Below are positions 5,136-6,651 of a DNA stretch of 6,651 nt, one piece after another. The notes under the pieces were generated by a model. It had not been told where the DNA came from, ran no database searches, and worked only from the letters and a program-made list of their open reading frames with translations. The position numbers and the translations under genes were made by a program. Positions within the stretch are counted from its first letter, which is position 1. Every line of letters starts with the position of its first letter. This stretch comes from Clostridia bacterium (GTDB lineage: Bacteria > Bacillota_A > Clostridia > Oscillospirales > CAG-272): positions 1-6,651 of the forward strand of contig JAFXNX010000375.1 in assembly GCA_017529175.1 (NCBI GenBank). The letters run 5' to 3'.

Positions 5136-5552
5136 ATGCCAACCTTTAACCAGCTCGTTAAGCAAGGCAGAACTGCGAAGACTTACAAGTCGAAGGCTCT
5201 CGTACTTCAGCAGACGGTCAACACGCTGAAGAAGCGCCCCGTCGCTCAGCACGCGCCCCAGAAACGCGGCGTTTGCACGAAAGTCACGACGACGACACCG
5301 AAGAAGCCGAACTCGGCTCTCCGAAAGATCGCCAGAGTAAGACTTACGAACGGCATGGAAGCTACGTGCTACATTCCCGGTATCGGTCACAACCTTCAGG
5401 AACACTCCGTTGTGCTGATCCGCGGCGGAAGAGTTCGTGACCTCCCCGGCGTACGTTACCACATCATTCGCGGTACGCTCGACGCACAGGCGGTTGCGGG
5501 ACGCAACCAGGCGCGTTCGAAGTACGGCGCAAAGCGCGCAAAGAAGAAATAA
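5136..5552 (+). CDS. rpsL: 30S ribosomal protein S12
   Basis: Small-subunit protein at the decoding centre, 138 residues, usual for Gram-positive S12, which is about 14 residues longer than E. coli S12 because of an N-terminal insert (here around residues 16-40). ATG 5136 is chosen because it follows AGGAGG (5124-5129) by 6 nt and gives the standard start MPTFNQLV. Conserved segments are QKRGVCTKV (42-50), [12 protein letters not shown] (53-64), [17 protein letters not shown] (84-100) and DLPGVRYH (102-109). Lys56 matches E. coli Lys43 (Met counted as 1), the main streptomycin-related residue, and is unchanged. Arg101 stands at the position of E. coli Lys88, where Lys-to-Arg causes streptomycin resistance. 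It is the first gene after the consensus promoter, followed by rpsG after 168 nt. Confidence 0.98.
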   Translation: MPTFNQLVKQGRTAKTYKSKALVLQQTVNTLKKRPVAQHAPQKRGVCTKVTTTTPKKPNSALRKIARVRLTNGMEATCYIPGIGHNLQEHSVVLIRGGRVRDLPGVRYHIIRGTLDAQAVAGRNQARSKYGAKRAKKK

Positions 5553-5720
5553 TTCTTTGCAAGGCGGCATTGCCGCATTCCTCGTTGATTATTCAAAAGA
5601 AATGTGCCCTGCTTTTCTGCAGTAATAAATGTTTATTTGCAGTCTGACGGAAGCACTCACGGGATGAATAATATTTCGAGTACCTGTGATATCATATTTT
5701 TAATGAAGGAGGGAAGCAAA
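5553..5720 (+). promoter_or_regulatory. rpsL-rpsG spacer with GC hairpin and possible control region
   Basis: At 168 nt this is a long gap within the str operon. It starts with GCGGC-ATT-GCCGC (5564-5576), which has no T-run, continues with the right arm of the inverted repeat (5620-5637), and ends in AT-rich DNA with GATATC and five T before the rpsG ribosome binding site. In E. coli the S12-S7 spacer is the S7 feedback target. A similar role here is inferred from position only; no S7-binding motif was recognised and no good promoter was found. Confidence 0.3.
5620..5637 (-). repeat. Right arm of the 18-nt inverted repeat flanking rpsL
   Basis: CAGTAATAAATGTTTATT is the exact reverse complement of 5100-5117, 502 nt away across the rpsL gene. 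Neighbouring bases do not extend the match. Confidence 0.75.
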
Positions 5721-6191
5721 GTGTCAAGAAGAGGTCAGATATCCAAGAGAGATGTTTTACCCGACCCGCTTTACAATTCCAAGCTCGTCACAAAGCTTAT
5801 CAACAACATAATGCTGGACGGTAAAAAGGGCGTTGCACAGAAGATCGTTTACGACGCATTCGCGATCGTTGAAGCAAAGACGAATCAGAACGCTCTTGAA
5901 GTATTCACGGAAGCTCTTGAAAACGTAATGCCTGTTCTCGAAGTCAAAGCACGCCGTATAGGCGGTTCCAACTATCAGGTTCCGATGGAAGTCAGAGAAG
6001 AGAGACGCCTGACGCTCGGTCTGCGTTGGATAACGACTTATTCACGCTCCAGAAGCGAGAGAACGATGGCTGAACGTCTTGCTGCCGAGATCATCGACGC
6101 GAAGAACAACGCCGGCGGCGCTTTCAAGAAGAAAGAAGAAACTCACCGTATGGCAGAAGCCAACAAGGCTTTCGCACACTACAGATATTAA
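5721..6191 (+). CDS. rpsG: 30S ribosomal protein S7
   Basis: Primary 16S rRNA-binding protein that starts assembly of the 30S head and lines the E-site, 156 residues, the normal bacterial length. GTG 5721 is chosen as start because AAGGAGG (5706-5712) is 8 nt upstream and the product begins [20 protein letters not shown] like other S7 proteins; an in-frame ATG at 5703 would overlap that ribosome binding site. Family landmarks are [13 protein letters not shown] (28-40), the [20 protein letters not shown] stretch (73-92), the [10 protein letters not shown] stretch (93-102), LRWI (107-110) and the C-terminal [13 protein letters not shown] ending. The protein is intact. In E. coli S7 represses its own operon; a comparable target here would be the preceding spacer, by inference. 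fusA follows after 57 nt. Confidence 0.98.
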   Translation: MSRRGQISKRDVLPDPLYNSKLVTKLINNIMLDGKKGVAQKIVYDAFAIVEAKTNQNALEVFTEALENVMPVLEVKARRIGGSNYQVPMEVREERRLTLGLRWITTYSRSRSERTMAERLAAEIIDAKNNAGGAFKKKEETHRMAEANKAFAHYRY

Positions 6192-6201
6192 TCATTTATC
6201 G

Positions 6202-6222
6202 GCGGCGTGAAGCGCACGCCGC
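6202..6222 (+). promoter_or_regulatory. GC-rich hairpin in the rpsG-fusA spacer
   Basis: GCGGCGTG (6202-6209) pairs perfectly with CACGCCGC (6215-6222) around AAGCG. There is no T-run, so a terminator is unlikely. It ends only 5 nt before the purine-rich fusA ribosome binding region and could affect fusA translation or mRNA stability. Confidence 0.5.
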
Positions 6223-6248
6223 AACGGAAAGGACAAAGAAACAGATCT

Positions 6249-6651
6249 ATGCCAAGAGAATACCCGCTTGAGAGAACAAGAAATATCGGCATCATGGCTC
6301 ACATCGACGCCGGTAAAACGACCACTACCGAACGTATTCTGTTCTATACCGGCAGAACTCATAAAATGGGCGAAACACATGAGGGCGCCGCTGTTATGGA
6401 CTGGATGGAGCAGGAACAGGAAAGAGGTATAACGATAACCTCGGCAGCTACGACCTGCTACTGGAAAAACAACAGAATAAACATTATCGACACGCCCGGA
6501 CACGTCGATTTCACCGTTGAGGTGGAACGTTCGCTCAGAGTTCTCGACGGATCAGTTACAGTCCTTTGCGCGAAAGGCGGCGTTGAGCCGCAGTCCGAGA
6601 CGGTATGGAGACAGGCTGACAAGTACCGCGTTCCGAGAATGGCGTACGTCA
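6249..6651 (+). CDS. fusA: Elongation factor G (3'-truncated by window edge)
   Basis: Ribosomal translocase GTPase; 134 complete codons of roughly 690 are visible, all in the G domain. ATG 6249 gives the standard [20 protein letters not shown] start, and no in-frame start precedes it. The P-loop AHIDAGKTT (17-25), switch [11 protein letters not shown] (59-68) and DTPGHVDF (83-90) are intact. [20 protein letters not shown] (109-128) is the form common in Clostridia. The nearest Shine-Dalgarno-like sequence, AAAGGA (6228-6233), is 15 nt from the ATG, farther than for the other genes here, and a strong hairpin lies just upstream of it, so translation may be coupled to rpsG or controlled. It is the third gene of the str operon in its conserved place; tuf, if present, would be outside the window. 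Confidence 0.98.
   Translation, partial: MPREYPLERTRNIGIMAHIDAGKTTTTERILFYTGRTHKMGETHEGAAVMDWMEQEQERGITITSAATTCYWKNNRINIIDTPGHVDFTVEVERSLRVLDGSVTVLCAKGGVEPQSETVWRQADKYRVPRMAYV

Noticed and set aside
5112..5570. Minus-strand open frame opposite rpsL
   Set aside because: Antisense shadow of a highly biased ribosomal protein gene, with no family resemblance.

Overview
This window looks like a chromosomal segment of a low-GC-lineage Gram-positive bacterium, probably a Clostridia member of the Oscillospiraceae/Ruminococcaceae type. That placement is an inference from the RpoC, S12, S7 and EF-G sequences, the strong AGGAGG-type ribosome binding sites, and the palindromic extragenic repeats. All genes are on the + strand. 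The backbone is the conserved rpoC - rpsL - rpsG - fusA order of the RNA polymerase and str operons. rpoC is cut by the left edge (its N-terminal part is missing) and fusA by the right edge.

Between rpoC and rpsL lies about 1.7 kb of AT-richer accessory DNA, where many Firmicutes carry only a short spacer or a small L7Ae-like ribosomal protein gene. It contains a two-gene toxin-immunity cassette: a barnase-type ribonuclease (3650-4282) and, 12 nt downstream, a barstar-family inhibitor (4295-4618). The nuclease domain aligns with Bacillus barnase without gaps over its last 110 residues, and position n of barnase is position n+100 here. Catalytic Lys, Glu, one Arg and His are kept, but barnase Arg87 is Gln. 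The key interface pair barnase Arg59 / barstar Glu76 is Asp / Arg here, a charge-reversed pair that suggests a co-evolved private toxin-inhibitor specificity. Ahead of the nuclease domain is a Cys/His motif like the C-terminal motif of phage Mu gpF / SPP1 gp7 minor head proteins, which suggests a phage-related (MuF-type) polymorphic toxin origin.

The cassette's upstream region (3424-3649) holds a candidate sigma-A promoter with an inverted repeat in its spacer, two LexA/DinR-like boxes (3488-3501 and 3615-3628), and an intrinsic-terminator-like hairpin inside the presumed leader. SOS-inducible, attenuated expression is a testable model.

The cassette is bracketed by two direct copies of a 57-58 nt repeat built on a perfect 34-nt palindrome. 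The two copies differ by a compensating base-pair change. Downstream of the second copy is a terminator and then an array of five different hairpins separated by the constant linker AATTTAGCT, including the minihairpin-forming GCGAAGC. Linkers in the opposite orientation lie on the other side of the same palindrome.

The str part begins with a consensus promoter (TTGACA, 17 nt, TATAAT) and a leader of about 100 nt, followed by rpsL (S12, with Arg at the E. coli Lys88 position linked to streptomycin resistance), rpsG (S7, GTG start) and fusA (EF-G, first 134 codons). The spacers before rpsG and fusA contain GC-rich hairpins that may be regulatory.
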